Part shown: one piece after another, positions 1-9,007 of the stretch
Layout: each line of letters begins with the position of its first letter
Numbering within the stretch: the first letter of the stretch is position 1
Assembly: GCF_016862675.1 (NCBI RefSeq)
Contig: NZ_BONK01000004.1
Location: 62,001 to 126,000, forward strand
Reading direction: 5' to 3'
Length of the DNA: 64,000 nucleotides
Source of the DNA: Cellulomonas chitinilytica
GTDB lineage: Bacteria > Actinomycetota > Actinomycetes > Actinomycetales > Cellulomonadaceae
Translations under genes and position numbers: made by a program
Notes under the pieces: model-generated
Databases searched by the model: none
Seen by the model: the letters and a program-made list of their open reading frames with translations, nothing else
Told to the model about the DNA's origin: nothing

Positions 1-200
1 CCGGTGGAGTACACCGGCATCAGGGTCTGCGCCGGCAGGCCCACGGCGAGGTCGACGACGCGCTCGCCGCCCACGTACGCCGCGACCTGCGCCTGCAGGC
101 CGGGTTCGCCCGCGGCGGTCGCCGCGAAGGCGTCGCGCACCCCCTCGAAGCCGGGCGCGACCGTGCCGTGCACCTGTGCCGTTGCCGTCGTGCTGGTCAT
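1..200 (-). CDS. Serine hydrolase, beta-lactamase family (N-terminal fragment)
   Basis: Only the first 66 codons are in the window; the gene runs off the left edge. The protein opens MTSTTATAQVHGTVAPGFEG and continues with a GLQAQVAAYVGGERVVDLAVG-like stretch that resembles the N-terminus of class C beta-lactamase-like serine hydrolases and esterases (EstB type). In that family the SxxK nucleophile motif lies just beyond this point, so the catalytic residues cannot be seen and activity is inferred from N-terminal resemblance only. The ATG at 200 follows GGAGG on the minus strand, which supports the start. The beta-helix gene on the same strand ends 84 bases upstream, so co-transcription is possible. 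Confidence 0.6.
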   Translation of the reverse strand, partial: MTSTTATAQVHGTVAPGFEGVRDAFAATAAGEPGLQAQVAAYVGGERVVDLAVGLPAQTLMPVYST

Positions 201-284
201 CGGGAGCCTCCGCAGCGGTGGGCCGTCCCCTGCCGACGGCCGAGCCCGCGGCACGTTACCCGCGGCCACCGACACGCTCGGCGC

Positions 285-2258
285 TCACCACACCCGCGTG
301 CGCGACGTGCCCGACGTGAGGGACGCGAGCGGTCCGGCCGGGTAGGTGCCGCCCGACGACTTCGGCTGCCCCGTGAGGTCGGTGCCGAGCACCGCGGGGC
401 TGCCGTCACGCTCCTCGAAGTCGGCGTCCGCGAAGCGCACCCGCTCGAGGTCGTCGCCGGTGACGAGCCCGATCCGCACCTCGTCGAACCCGGCCGGGAG
501 CCGGGCCTCGAGGACGACCCCGCCGCCGTCGTCGACGACCGCGACGTGCACGTCGTCGCCCGCGAGCACGACCGCGCCGGGCTCGCCGGGGACCGGCTGC
601 GCACCGCCGACGAAGACGTTGTCGCGCAGGTAGGCCGGCTGCTTCACGCCCTTGAACCGCTCGTGGTCGCCGCGCCACAGGTCGTGGACCTCGGCGAGGT
701 AGGCGGCCAGGTCGGCGGGATGGCCGGTGTACCCGACCGTGCCGTGCCGGGCGGTGTCCCCCGTGCCGGCGTCGGGCGCGTACGCCGGGGTGCCGTCGCC
801 GCCGAGAAAGACGTTGCCGACGAAGCGGTCGTCGCCGCCCTCGATCGCGGCGTACCCGGCGACCTGCGTGCTGTGCGGCAGGTGGTACGGCGTGGGGCGG
901 TCGAGCACCGGCTGCAGCCAGAGCGTGCCGCGCACGAGGTTGTGCACGAAGGCACCGCCCTGGCTGAAGACCTCCAGGGACGCCGCCGACGCGAAGATGT
1001 TGTGCTCCACGAGGTAGGGCCCGTGCGACACCTCGACGAACAGGTCCCGGCTGTTGCCGTAGTACACGTTGCGCGAGACGCGGGTGCCCTGGGTCTGCCA
1101 GTCGAGCCAGGTGCCCAGCGAGCAGTCGTGGATGCGGTTGTGCCGGATCTCGACGTCGATCGCGGCGTGCAGCTTGATGCCGGCGATCTCGTACCCGTAG
1201 AACTCGCGCTTCAGGGCGATGTCGTGGATGTGGTTGTCCTCGATCGTCGAGAACACCGCGCCCAGGTGCCCCACGATGCCGTTCTGCCCGCAGTCGTAGA
1301 TGGTGTTGCGGCGCACGACGTGCGAGCCGACGTGCTCCCGGTCCCAGCCGATCTGCCGTGCCGCGAACACCGACTCGAGCTGGTACTGGTAGCCGGGCTT
1401 GTCCCGGCGCCACCGGGCGTAGTTGTGGCCCGTCGAGGCCTCCTTGCCCAGTGAGATCCCCGAGCACTTCGCGTCGTGGATGACGTTGTCCTCGATGACC
1501 CAGCCCTTGGCCCAGTTCGGTCCGACGAGGCCCGGCTGGTCGGCGGTCGGCGGGGTCCACGGGCAGGCGGCCTGTGCCAGCTCGAACCCGCGCACGGTGA
1601 TGTGGTCGAGGTGGTGCTCCGTCGGGAAGAACACCGAGCGGCGGACGTTGACCTCCACGAGCCGGGCGTTCGGGTCGGCGCCCTGGAAGTTGGCCCACAC
1701 GGTCGTCTCGTCGGGGCCGACCTCCGCGTACCAGACGTACCGCGTCCGCTCCGGGTCGCGGATCGGGACGGTGGTGCCGGTCCAGTGGTCGACCACCGTG
1801 GTGCGCAGCGGCGGGTCGGCCAGCGCGGCGTGGTCCAGGACCTCGTAGAAGCTCGTCCCGTCGAGGTACACGTCGCCCAGGTGCGTGCGCGGCTGCCCTT
1901 CGACGTACAGGGCCCAGTCGCCGTCGAGCTCCTCGGCGAACGGGTTGAACTCGCCGAACAGCGTGTTCGGGATCGCGACCCTCCACACGGTCCCGTCCTC
2001 CCGCTCCCAGCCGGTGACCTGCTCGGAGCCCTTGATCACCACGTGCTCGCCCGGGGCGGCCTCGTAGGTGATCCGGCGCCGGTCGCTCAGCCCGCCCCGC
2101 TGCGGCCTGACCCACTCCCGGTACTCCCCGGCGTGCACGACGACACGGTCCCCCGGCCGCGCGACGGCCGCCGCCTTGCTGATGGTCCGGAACGGCGTCC
2201 CGGCGGACCCGTCGGCGGAGTCGGACCCGGTGGTCGCGACGTGGAGCGCAGGTGCCAT
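285..2258 (-). CDS. Right-handed parallel beta-helix protein (putative polysaccharide-active enzyme)
   Basis: 657 residues. The N-terminus (GSDSADGSAGTPFRTI, then ARPGDRVVVHAGEYRE) is the DUF1565/pectate-lyase-like entry motif of right-handed beta-helix proteins. Repeated rungs follow from about residue 240 to 420, such as VIEDNVIHD, VVRRNTIYDCGQNGIVG, IEDNHIHDI and IRHNRIHDCSLG. Proteins of this design include GH141-type glycosidases and polysaccharide lyases; the exact substrate cannot be read here. There is no signal peptide, so it probably acts in the cytoplasm on imported oligosaccharides. A GGAAGG sequence precedes the ATG at 2258. A LacI-type palindrome lies 84-101 bases upstream, suggesting induction by a sugar. 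The regulator itself is not in the window. Confidence 0.7.
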   Translation of the reverse strand: MAPALHVATTGSDSADGSAGTPFRTISKAAAVARPGDRVVVHAGEYREWVRPQRGGLSDRRRITYEAAPGEHVVIKGSEQVTGWEREDGTVWRVAIPNTLFGEFNPFAEELDGDWALYVEGQPRTHLGDVYLDGTSFYEVLDHAALADPPLRTTVVDHWTGTTVPIRDPERTRYVWYAEVGPDETTVWANFQGADPNARLVEVNVRRSVFFPTEHHLDHITVRGFELAQAACPWTPPTADQPGLVGPNWAKGWVIEDNVIHDAKCSGISLGKEASTGHNYARWRRDKPGYQYQLESVFAARQIGWDREHVGSHVVRRNTIYDCGQNGIVGHLGAVFSTIEDNHIHDIALKREFYGYEIAGIKLHAAIDVEIRHNRIHDCSLGTWLDWQTQGTRVSRNVYYGNSRDLFVEVSHGPYLVEHNIFASAASLEVFSQGGAFVHNLVRGTLWLQPVLDRPTPYHLPHSTQVAGYAAIEGGDDRFVGNVFLGGDGTPAYAPDAGTGDTARHGTVGYTGHPADLAAYLAEVHDLWRGDHERFKGVKQPAYLRDNVFVGGAQPVPGEPGAVVLAGDDVHVAVVDDGGGVVLEARLPAGFDEVRIGLVTGDDLERVRFADADFEERDGSPAVLGTDLTGQPKSSGGTYPAGPLASLTSGTSRTRVW

Positions 2259-2341
2259 CGTGCGTGACCTTCCGTACGTGCAGGCGACGTCGCCTCGGTG
2301 CGCGGGCGCCGGTCCATCGTCCCGCCGGTGTCGGCCGCTTG

Positions 2342-2359
2342 CATGTTAACGCTCACATG
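2342..2359. promoter_or_regulatory. Probable LacI-family operator
   Basis: An 18-base imperfect palindrome, CATGTTAACGCTCACATG, with a central CG (half sites ATGTTAAC and ATGTGAGC, 6 of 8 matching). A central CG with TTAAC/GTGAG-like arms is the usual shape of LacI-family operators in actinobacteria. It lies in the leader of the beta-helix gene, and its AT content contrasts with the flanking DNA. No LacI gene is in the window, so the cognate regulator is unknown. Confidence 0.5.
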
Positions 2360-2389
2360 AGAGCCGGGCGCAGCACGCGACCGGACTCG

Positions 2390-5131
2390 TCAGCGCACCC
2401 GCAGCACCTGGCCCAGCCGCTCCCGCCGCCGGGCGGAGGACTCGACCGCGACCACCACGAGCACGGTCGCCGTCAGGAGCCCGACCGGCACGACCGCCCA
2501 CCACGAGAGCACCACCGACGGGTCGGCCGACTGGCCGGTGACGAGCCGCAGCGCGAGCGGCGCGACGAGCCCGCCGACCAGCAGCACGCCGAGCAGCACG
2601 CCACCGAGCGCGGCCACCAGCGTCGGCGGCAGCAGCTCCCCGGCAGCGACCCGAGCCGTCCCCCGACCGCGCAGCCCGAGCACCCGGGCCGTCGCGAGCG
2701 ACCGGGCACGACCCGGAGCGGACGCCGCCGCGTCGAGGACGACGACGACGACCGCGAGCCCGGCGCACACCGCCGCGACCAGCACGAGGAGGGTCAGCAG
2801 CCCGTCGGCCAGCGGGTCGGACCGCCGGTCCGCCAGCCACCGGGTGCGGGCGAGCACCGTCCCCCCGACCGGCTCGGCCGCCGCCCGGGCGGCCGTGGCC
2901 GCGTGCGGGCCGACCGCCCACACGGTGTTCGGGTCCACCGCCGCCTGCTCGGTCCCGACGGGGCGGGAGCCCACCTTCGCGGCTCGTGCGGCGACGGCCG
3001 CCCTGACGACCGCGGCCAGCGCCGCACGGTCCACCACCACGGTGGGGCCCGCGTTCGACCCGTCGGTCCGCTGCGCGGGCAGCGCGGGCACCCGGCCGAC
3101 GGGCTGGAGGTCGATCGTCACGTCGCCCCACCTCAGCGACGGCTCGGTGCCCAGCAGAGGGTCGGCGACGAGGGCGGGCAGCGGGCCGGGGGTGGCGCGG
3201 GTCGTCGCGCCGTCGGACGCGTCGGCCAGTGCCGCGAGGGCCGGGGCCGGCCCGAACGGTGTGCGGGCGAGCAGCTCGCCGTAGGGCACCGGGTCGATCG
3301 CGACGACCCGCACCGCGTCGACGCCACGGACGTCGAAGAGCTGGCTCCGGTCCTGCACGCGCCCGACCGCCACCGCGTCGACACCGTCGGCGGCCGCCAG
3401 GTCGCCCGCGACGTCCTGCAGCGCCGCGTCCGGGGTCGTCGTGCGGACCAGGACGTCAGCCCCGACGCCGTCCCACGACCCGTCCGCCTGCCCGGAGCGG
3501 ACGGTGCCCGCGAGGGCGGCGCACAGCGCGACGAGCGTGGTCACGACGACGAGCGCCACGAACGGCAGCACCGCTCCTGTGGACCGGGCGCGCGCCACGG
3601 CGAGCAACGGCCCGGCCTTGCGGGACCGGCGGGCGAAACGCAGGGCCGCGCCCAACAGCGGCGGGACGGCGCGCCACATGAGCAGCGCGCCCGCCGCGGC
3701 GACGAGGACGGGCGCGGCCGCGAGCGCGAGGTCGGCGGCGCCGGACATCGACAGGGCGCCGCGCCGGCGCAGGGCGGCCAGCGCGGCGACCGCCAGCACG
3801 AGCAGCGCGACCTCGACCGAGACCCGCCGCACCGTGCGGACGCGCTGCGCGAGGCGCCGGCGGTGCCGGTCGGTCGGGACGCGCCGGGCCTCGCTGCGCG
3901 CCGCCGTGACCGCGGCGGTCGCGGGCGGCGCGAGCACGCCCACGACCAGGATGACGACGACCCACGGCCACGTCACCGCGCCGGGTGCCACGAGGGCGCC
4001 GAGCGTCAGGCCCACCGCCGCCCCCGCGCCGACGACCACCGCGGACTCGGCTCCGGCCTGCCCGGCGATGCCGGCGAGGGAGGCGCCACGCGCCCGCACC
4101 GTGCGCAGCGCCACCGCGCGTCGCCGAGCGAGGAGGTCGGCGGCGACCAGCAGCACGAGCACGGCGCCGCACGCCAGCCCGGCGAGCACCACCATGGCCT
4201 GCGACCACGTCGCCGCCACGTGCTGCCGCGCCTGCGAGAGCAGCAGGTCGAGCCGGGACGTCACCGTGGGCTGGGGTCCCGGAGCGAGCAGCACGTCGGG
4301 TGACGCCTCGAGCGCCGCGACCTGCGTGGCGAGGGCCTCGGAGCTCCGGTAGTCCACCGCCCCGGGGTCCACGGGGAACTGGAACCTGCGGGTCACGCCG
4401 TCGGGCTCGAGCGCGGCGCGGGCCGCGGGGAGCGAGGCCGCGGACAGCAGCCCGCCCACCACCGTCGTCGGCTCGCTGCGTGGCCCGACCACGCGCGGCC
4501 GCAGCACCTCGGGTCGGGCCGCCCACACGGCCGCGCCCGGGTCCTGCGGCGCGAACACGCCCGTGACCAGCACCGGCACCGTGGTGTGGTCGGGCAAGAC
4601 CACCTGGAACGTGCCGCCGGCCCCGACGCCGAGCGTGCGCGCCACGTCGTCCGACAGCGCGAGCTGCACGGCGCCGTCGGGTCCCGGGCGGCCCGGGGCG
4701 ACCCCGTCGAGCCAGCGGACGGCGGGCTCCTGGCCCGCCCACAGGTACGTCATCCACAGGACGCCCCCGGTCGGCAGCCCGGGGGTGCTGAACCCGAGGT
4801 CGATGCTCGTCGCGGAGGCGACGGGCGGCCCGAGCACCGGGCGCAGCGACGGCGGCAGCGCGTCCTCGATCCGGCGCGCCGCGTCGTCGACGCCCCCCGT
4901 GGTGTCCGCGGCGCCCGCGGTCGGGTCCGACGCCCCCGGACCGTAGAGGCTGGTGACCACCAGGTCGGTGGGCGGGTCGGCCTGCGCGACGGCGGTCCGG
5001 ACGGCGGTGTCGGCCCGGGCGACGAGCAGCCGGGGCACCGCGTCGGTGAGCATCACCGTGAGCGCGACGACGAGGACCGTGACGAGCAGCGGCCACAGGT
5101 CGGCGCGGGCCCGGCGCCACGCGACCCTCAT
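2390..5131 (-). CDS. FtsX-like ABC transporter permease (second permease of the operon)
   Basis: 913 residues, starting MRVAWRRARADLWPLLVTVL. The layout is MacB/FtsX-like: an N-terminal membrane segment (about 12-32), a large extracytoplasmic domain, a central cluster of membrane segments (VVLAGLACGAVLVLLVAADL and following), a second soluble domain, and a C-terminal membrane group ending in VVPVGLLTATVLVVVAVE. The ATG at 5131 overlaps the TGA of the upstream permease (ATGA), which fixes the start; the open frame extends far upstream but inside the neighbouring gene. It is last in a four-gene operon with two ATPases and another permease. The likely role is export or extraction of a lipid, peptide or drug; the substrate is unknown. 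Confidence 0.85.
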   Translation of the reverse strand: MRVAWRRARADLWPLLVTVLVVALTVMLTDAVPRLLVARADTAVRTAVAQADPPTDLVVTSLYGPGASDPTAGAADTTGGVDDAARRIEDALPPSLRPVLGPPVASATSIDLGFSTPGLPTGGVLWMTYLWAGQEPAVRWLDGVAPGRPGPDGAVQLALSDDVARTLGVGAGGTFQVVLPDHTTVPVLVTGVFAPQDPGAAVWAARPEVLRPRVVGPRSEPTTVVGGLLSAASLPAARAALEPDGVTRRFQFPVDPGAVDYRSSEALATQVAALEASPDVLLAPGPQPTVTSRLDLLLSQARQHVAATWSQAMVVLAGLACGAVLVLLVAADLLARRRAVALRTVRARGASLAGIAGQAGAESAVVVGAGAAVGLTLGALVAPGAVTWPWVVVILVVGVLAPPATAAVTAARSEARRVPTDRHRRRLAQRVRTVRRVSVEVALLVLAVAALAALRRRGALSMSGAADLALAAAPVLVAAAGALLMWRAVPPLLGAALRFARRSRKAGPLLAVARARSTGAVLPFVALVVVTTLVALCAALAGTVRSGQADGSWDGVGADVLVRTTTPDAALQDVAGDLAAADGVDAVAVGRVQDRSQLFDVRGVDAVRVVAIDPVPYGELLARTPFGPAPALAALADASDGATTRATPGPLPALVADPLLGTEPSLRWGDVTIDLQPVGRVPALPAQRTDGSNAGPTVVVDRAALAAVVRAAVAARAAKVGSRPVGTEQAAVDPNTVWAVGPHAATAARAAAEPVGGTVLARTRWLADRRSDPLADGLLTLLVLVAAVCAGLAVVVVVLDAAASAPGRARSLATARVLGLRGRGTARVAAGELLPPTLVAALGGVLLGVLLVGGLVAPLALRLVTGQSADPSVVLSWWAVVPVGLLTATVLVVVAVESSARRRERLGQVLRVR

Positions 5132-8100
5132 GCGACCGGGTCCATCCGCAGCCGGGCGATCGTCGCGCGCCGCACCGCACGGGCGGTGAGCGGCACGACG
5201 AGCGCGGCGCAGCCGAGCACCAGCACGAGCACCATCGCCACCTGGGCGGGCCACGGCCACTGCACGGCCGCCGCCGGCACGGGCGCGAGCCCCTGCGGGG
5301 AGAGCACGAGCAGGGGGCCGACGGCCCAGCAGGCGAGGGCGCCCAGCACAGCGCCGGCCAGCAGCGACGCGCCCGTGACGATGGCCTGCTCGGCGAGCAG
5401 CGACGCGAGCACCGACCGTCGCGAGGCGCCCAGCCCGCTCAGGCGGGCCACGTCGAGCTCGCGCGCCTCGAGCGCGGTCGTGGAGTGCAGCGCGGTCCCG
5501 ACGAGGGTCAGCACGAGGGCCGCGACGACCAGGAGTGCGGTGGCCGCCCGCTGCGGAGCACGGAGCGGACCGTCGGCGCTCTCCTGCGCCACGGCGGCGC
5601 GTGCGGTCACAGGACCGAGCCCCTGGGCCGCGAGCGTGCGGGCGGCGCCGGGAGGGGGCGCGCCACCGACCCACCACTCGTCGGTCAGGGTGTCGAGGCC
5701 GCCGTGGCTGAGGGCGGCGCGGGACAGGGCGTCGACGTCGGCCAGCAGCGCCGGCGCGCGCGGCTGCGACGGGACGTACGCCGTGATGCCGAGGACCTTC
5801 GCGTGCACGGGGGTCAGCCCGAGCGCGAGCTGCACGCCGTCGCCGACCTTCAGGCCGAGCTGGCCGGCCAGCCGGGCCGAGACCACGACGGGCACCTCCT
5901 CGACGGGACGGAACGCGAGCGCGGTGAGCGTGCCGTCCGACCAGTACAGGCCCGGCAGGTACGCGGTGCCGTCGAGGGTCAGCCGCACGCCGTCGGGCGC
6001 GGTCGTGGCCGTGACGTGGTCGAGCGCCGCCACGACGTACTCCTCGCCCCGTGCACGCGCGACGGACCAGGTGCTGCCGGACGCCGGCGTCGCGTCGCGC
6101 AGCGTCAGGTCCAGGTCGAACGGGACGTCGCTCTGCTGGTCGGGATCGGCGGCGTCGCCGAAGGCCGAGAGCCGGGCGTCCACGCCGACCACGCGGGCGT
6201 CCTGCGGGACGGCGACGGTGACGGTGTGCGGAGCGCCGTCCAGCGGCACCACGCCCGCGGCCAGCGCGGCGCGTGCGCCGTCGGCGTCCTGCACGACGAG
6301 GCTGAGGTCGGCGTCGATCGCGACGTCGTCCGCGACGTGGCCGGACACGACCAGGTCCGCGCTCGTGCCGGTCAGCAGCACTCCCCCGACGGCCTCCGCG
6401 GGTGCCAGCCCGGACGTGGTGTGCGCCCAGCCGCCGGCCGGCAGGCGCCCGCGCAGCAGCCCGTCGGCGTGCCGCGTGTCGACCGCGACGAGGTGCACGG
6501 CCTCGTCGGCGCTCTGCACCCGTGAGCCGAGCGTGACCGTCCGGCTCGTCACCGGGCTGACCTGCCCGTTCGTCGCCTCACGCAGCGAGGCGCCGGTGCC
6601 GAGCGCACGTGCCGGCACCACCAGGTCGGTACCGACGGCCGCCGCCGCCTGGTCGCCCTGGGACCGCACCCACGTCGCGGCGAACCCGACGCCGAACGTC
6701 GCGCACGCCGTCGCCAGCACCACGAGGAACGCCGCCGCGGCGCCCTGCGGTCGACGGGCCGCCCCCCAGGCCGCGAGCGGCAGGGTCAGCGAGCGGGCCG
6801 TGCGGGCGCGCGCGTCGGCCCGCCGGGCGAGCAGCGGGAGCGGGCGCAGGGCGAGCGCCGCGCCCGCCAGCAGGCACAGCACCGGGGCGACGACGAGCAC
6901 CGGGTCGGCCACGGCGCCCGTCGCGACCTGGTGAGCGCGCAGCTGCAGGAAGGCGACGGCCGCGAGCGCGAGGAGCACGAGGTCGGCCCCGGAGCGGGCG
7001 ACCACGCCGACCCGGTCCTCGCGGGTGCCGCGCGGCGTCCCGGTGCGCAGCCACGGCAGCACCAGGAGCACGCCGAGCGTGAGCGCGACCGCGGTGACGA
7101 CTCCGGCGAGCCGCAGCAGCCCGCCCTCGGGGAGATCCGCGGGGCCGAGGCCGACCGCGTCCGCGAGCACCCGGTGGAGCGCGACCGCGAGCGCGGTCGC
7201 GGGGACGACGCACAGCAGGGCGAGGACCCCGGCCTCGGCGGCGGCCTGGCCGACCAGGCGGCTCCTGCCCATCCCGCGGGCGGCGAGGAGCGCCGCCTCG
7301 GGCGCGCGCCGGGCGGCGACGAGCCGCGCGGCCAGCACCACGGTCGTCCCGACGAGCGCGGCGCCCAGCAGGGCCACCGCGAGCACCCCGGAGCCGGTCA
7401 CCCCTCGTTGCTGGCGCGCGGCGTCGAGCGTGCGCGCGAACGGCAGGTCCGTCACGACGTTCTCCGTGCGGTCGCCGAGGGTGCTGTCGAGCTCGCCGCG
7501 GAGCGCGTCGACCGCCGTGCCGGCCCGGGTCACGTCGACGGCGCTCGCACCCGACAGGTCGGGCTGCACGCGCAGCGTGACGCGGAGCAGGGGGATCCCG
7601 CTCGCGACGGCCCCGCCCGGCGCGACGACCAGCGGGCCGTAGGCGGAGATGGCGCCGCGGTAGTTCTCGCCCACCCCGCTGCCGTCCAGCGGGTCCTCCT
7701 GCCACGGGGCTCCCGGCCGGGGCACGAACGTCCCCACGACCGTCAGCGGCGCGCCGCCGGGGCCGCCCGGGGTGGCAGCGAGCGTCGTCGTGCTCCCGAC
7801 GTCGAGGCCGAGCGCGCGGGCCGTCGACGTCGGCAGCGCGACCTCACCCGCCGCGGTGGGCCAGCGCCCCGACGCGACCGTCCCGCGCGCGTCCGGGTCG
7901 TCGAGCTCGGCGAGGTACGCCAGGCGCAGCGGACCCGCGTCGGGCGGCAGGTAGCGCATGACGGTCGACGTCCACGTGGTGACCGTCGCCGGGAGGTCCC
8001 CGAAGGGGGCGGTGAGCAGGGCCGTCGCGTCGGCGACCGCCCCCGAGGCGTCCCGTGCCGTCGCCGCGACGCGTTCGGTCACGTCCGGGTCGTCGGGGTC

Positions 8101-8301
8101 GTCCGGGAAGCCCAGCGCCACGCCGACCTGGACGTCCGCGGCGGGGGCGCGGACGATCGCGAGCTGCAGCGCCCGCTGCGGGGAGGCCGTCGTGAGCAGG
8201 ACGCACGCGCCGATCAGCGCCGCGCCGGCGACCATGACCGCCAGCACCGCCGCGAGCACGCCCACCTGGGCCCGCCCGCGGCGCCACCAGAGGTCAGACA
8301 C
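5128..8301 (-). CDS. FtsX-like ABC transporter permease (first permease of the operon)
   Basis: 1057 residues, GTG start at 8301 overlapping the upstream ATPase stop by 8 bases. It begins MSDLWWRRGRAQVGVLAAVL with one membrane segment, then a large extracytoplasmic region, a multi-helix core (GVLAVALLGAALVGTTVVLA and AGVLALLCVVPATALAVAL), a second extracytoplasmic domain and a C-terminal three- to four-helix FtsX domain. The length is about twice that of a simple FtsX permease and fits the duplicated-core type of actinobacterial permease. It overlaps the next permease by ATGA. All four genes from 9915 to 2390 are coupled, so one complex with two different ATPases and two different permeases is likely. 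Confidence 0.85.
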   Translation of the reverse strand: MSDLWWRRGRAQVGVLAAVLAVMVAGAALIGACVLLTTASPQRALQLAIVRAPAADVQVGVALGFPDDPDDPDVTERVAATARDASGAVADATALLTAPFGDLPATVTTWTSTVMRYLPPDAGPLRLAYLAELDDPDARGTVASGRWPTAAGEVALPTSTARALGLDVGSTTTLAATPGGPGGAPLTVVGTFVPRPGAPWQEDPLDGSGVGENYRGAISAYGPLVVAPGGAVASGIPLLRVTLRVQPDLSGASAVDVTRAGTAVDALRGELDSTLGDRTENVVTDLPFARTLDAARQQRGVTGSGVLAVALLGAALVGTTVVLAARLVAARRAPEAALLAARGMGRSRLVGQAAAEAGVLALLCVVPATALAVALHRVLADAVGLGPADLPEGGLLRLAGVVTAVALTLGVLLVLPWLRTGTPRGTREDRVGVVARSGADLVLLALAAVAFLQLRAHQVATGAVADPVLVVAPVLCLLAGAALALRPLPLLARRADARARTARSLTLPLAAWGAARRPQGAAAAFLVVLATACATFGVGFAATWVRSQGDQAAAAVGTDLVVPARALGTGASLREATNGQVSPVTSRTVTLGSRVQSADEAVHLVAVDTRHADGLLRGRLPAGGWAHTTSGLAPAEAVGGVLLTGTSADLVVSGHVADDVAIDADLSLVVQDADGARAALAAGVVPLDGAPHTVTVAVPQDARVVGVDARLSAFGDAADPDQQSDVPFDLDLTLRDATPASGSTWSVARARGEEYVVAALDHVTATTAPDGVRLTLDGTAYLPGLYWSDGTLTALAFRPVEEVPVVVSARLAGQLGLKVGDGVQLALGLTPVHAKVLGITAYVPSQPRAPALLADVDALSRAALSHGGLDTLTDEWWVGGAPPPGAARTLAAQGLGPVTARAAVAQESADGPLRAPQRAATALLVVAALVLTLVGTALHSTTALEARELDVARLSGLGASRRSVLASLLAEQAIVTGASLLAGAVLGALACWAVGPLLVLSPQGLAPVPAAAVQWPWPAQVAMVLVLVLGCAALVVPLTARAVRRATIARLRMDPVA

Positions 8302-9007
8302 GCGCGCCGTCCCCGACGAGCCGGCCGTCCACGAGGCGCACCGCGCGGTCCGCGAGCGCGATCATCACCGGGTCGTGCGTGGCGACCAGCGCGGTCATGC
8401 CCTCCGCCTCGACGACGCCGCGGATCAGCGCCATGACCGCCAGCCCGGTCTCGCTGTCGAGCTGCCCCGTCGGCTCGTCGGCGACGAGCAGCCGCGGCGA
8501 CCCGGCGAGCGCCCGCGCGATCGCGACCCGCTGCTGCTGGCCGCCGGACAGCTCGTCGGGCCGCTGGAGCGCGTGCGGGGCCAGCCCGACGAGGTCGAGC
8601 AGCATCTCGACGCGGCGCTCCCGCTCGGCGACCGGTGTCTCGCGCAGGCGCAGCGGGACGCCGACGTTCTCGGCCGCGGTCAGCACGGGGATCAGGCCGA
8701 ACGTCTGGAAGACGAACGCGACCCGGTCGCGGCGCAGCAGCGCCTGCCCGTCCTCGGTCAGCGCGGCCACGTCGACGTCGTCGACCCGCACGCTGCCCTC
8801 GTCGGGACGGTCGAGCCCGCCGACGAGGTTGAGCAGCGTCGTCTTGCCCGAGCCGGACCGGCCGACGACCGCCACGAGCTCGCCCGGCGCCACGTCGAGG
8901 TCGACGCCGCGCAGGGCGTGCACGGCGGAGCGGCCCTCGCCGAAGGTGCGGTGCACGTCCCGGAGGCGGACGGTCGCGCCCGGCTCGACCCCCGGCTGCG
9001 CGCTCAC
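8294..9007 (-). CDS. ABC transporter ATP-binding protein (MacB/LolD type)
   Basis: 237 residues with a complete nucleotide-binding domain: Walker A GRSGSGKTT (49-57), Q-loop FVFQTFGL, signature LSGGQQQR, Walker B LLVADEPTG and switch histidine ATHD. This pattern is typical of the LolD/MacB ATPases that drive FtsX permeases. The GTG start at 9007 overlaps the stop of the preceding ATPase by GTGA, and the 3' end overlaps the permease gene. Compared with its neighbour it lacks any C-terminal extension, so the two ATPases are not simple duplicates. It probably forms a heterodimer with the upstream ATPase. Confidence 0.88.
   Translation of the reverse strand: MSAQPGVEPGATVRLRDVHRTFGEGRSAVHALRGVDLDVAPGELVAVVGRSGSGKTTLLNLVGGLDRPDEGSVRVDDVDVAALTEDGQALLRRDRVAFVFQTFGLIPVLTAAENVGVPLRLRETPVAERERRVEMLLDLVGLAPHALQRPDELSGGQQQRVAIARALAGSPRLLVADEPTGQLDSETGLAVMALIRGVVEAEGMTALVATHDPVMIALADRAVRLVDGRLVGDGARV

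Noticed and set aside
285..2258. Long open frames antisense to the beta-helix and exporter genes
   Set aside because: High GC makes all frames open; these lack domain signals and show Arg/Ala/Pro-rich shadow composition.
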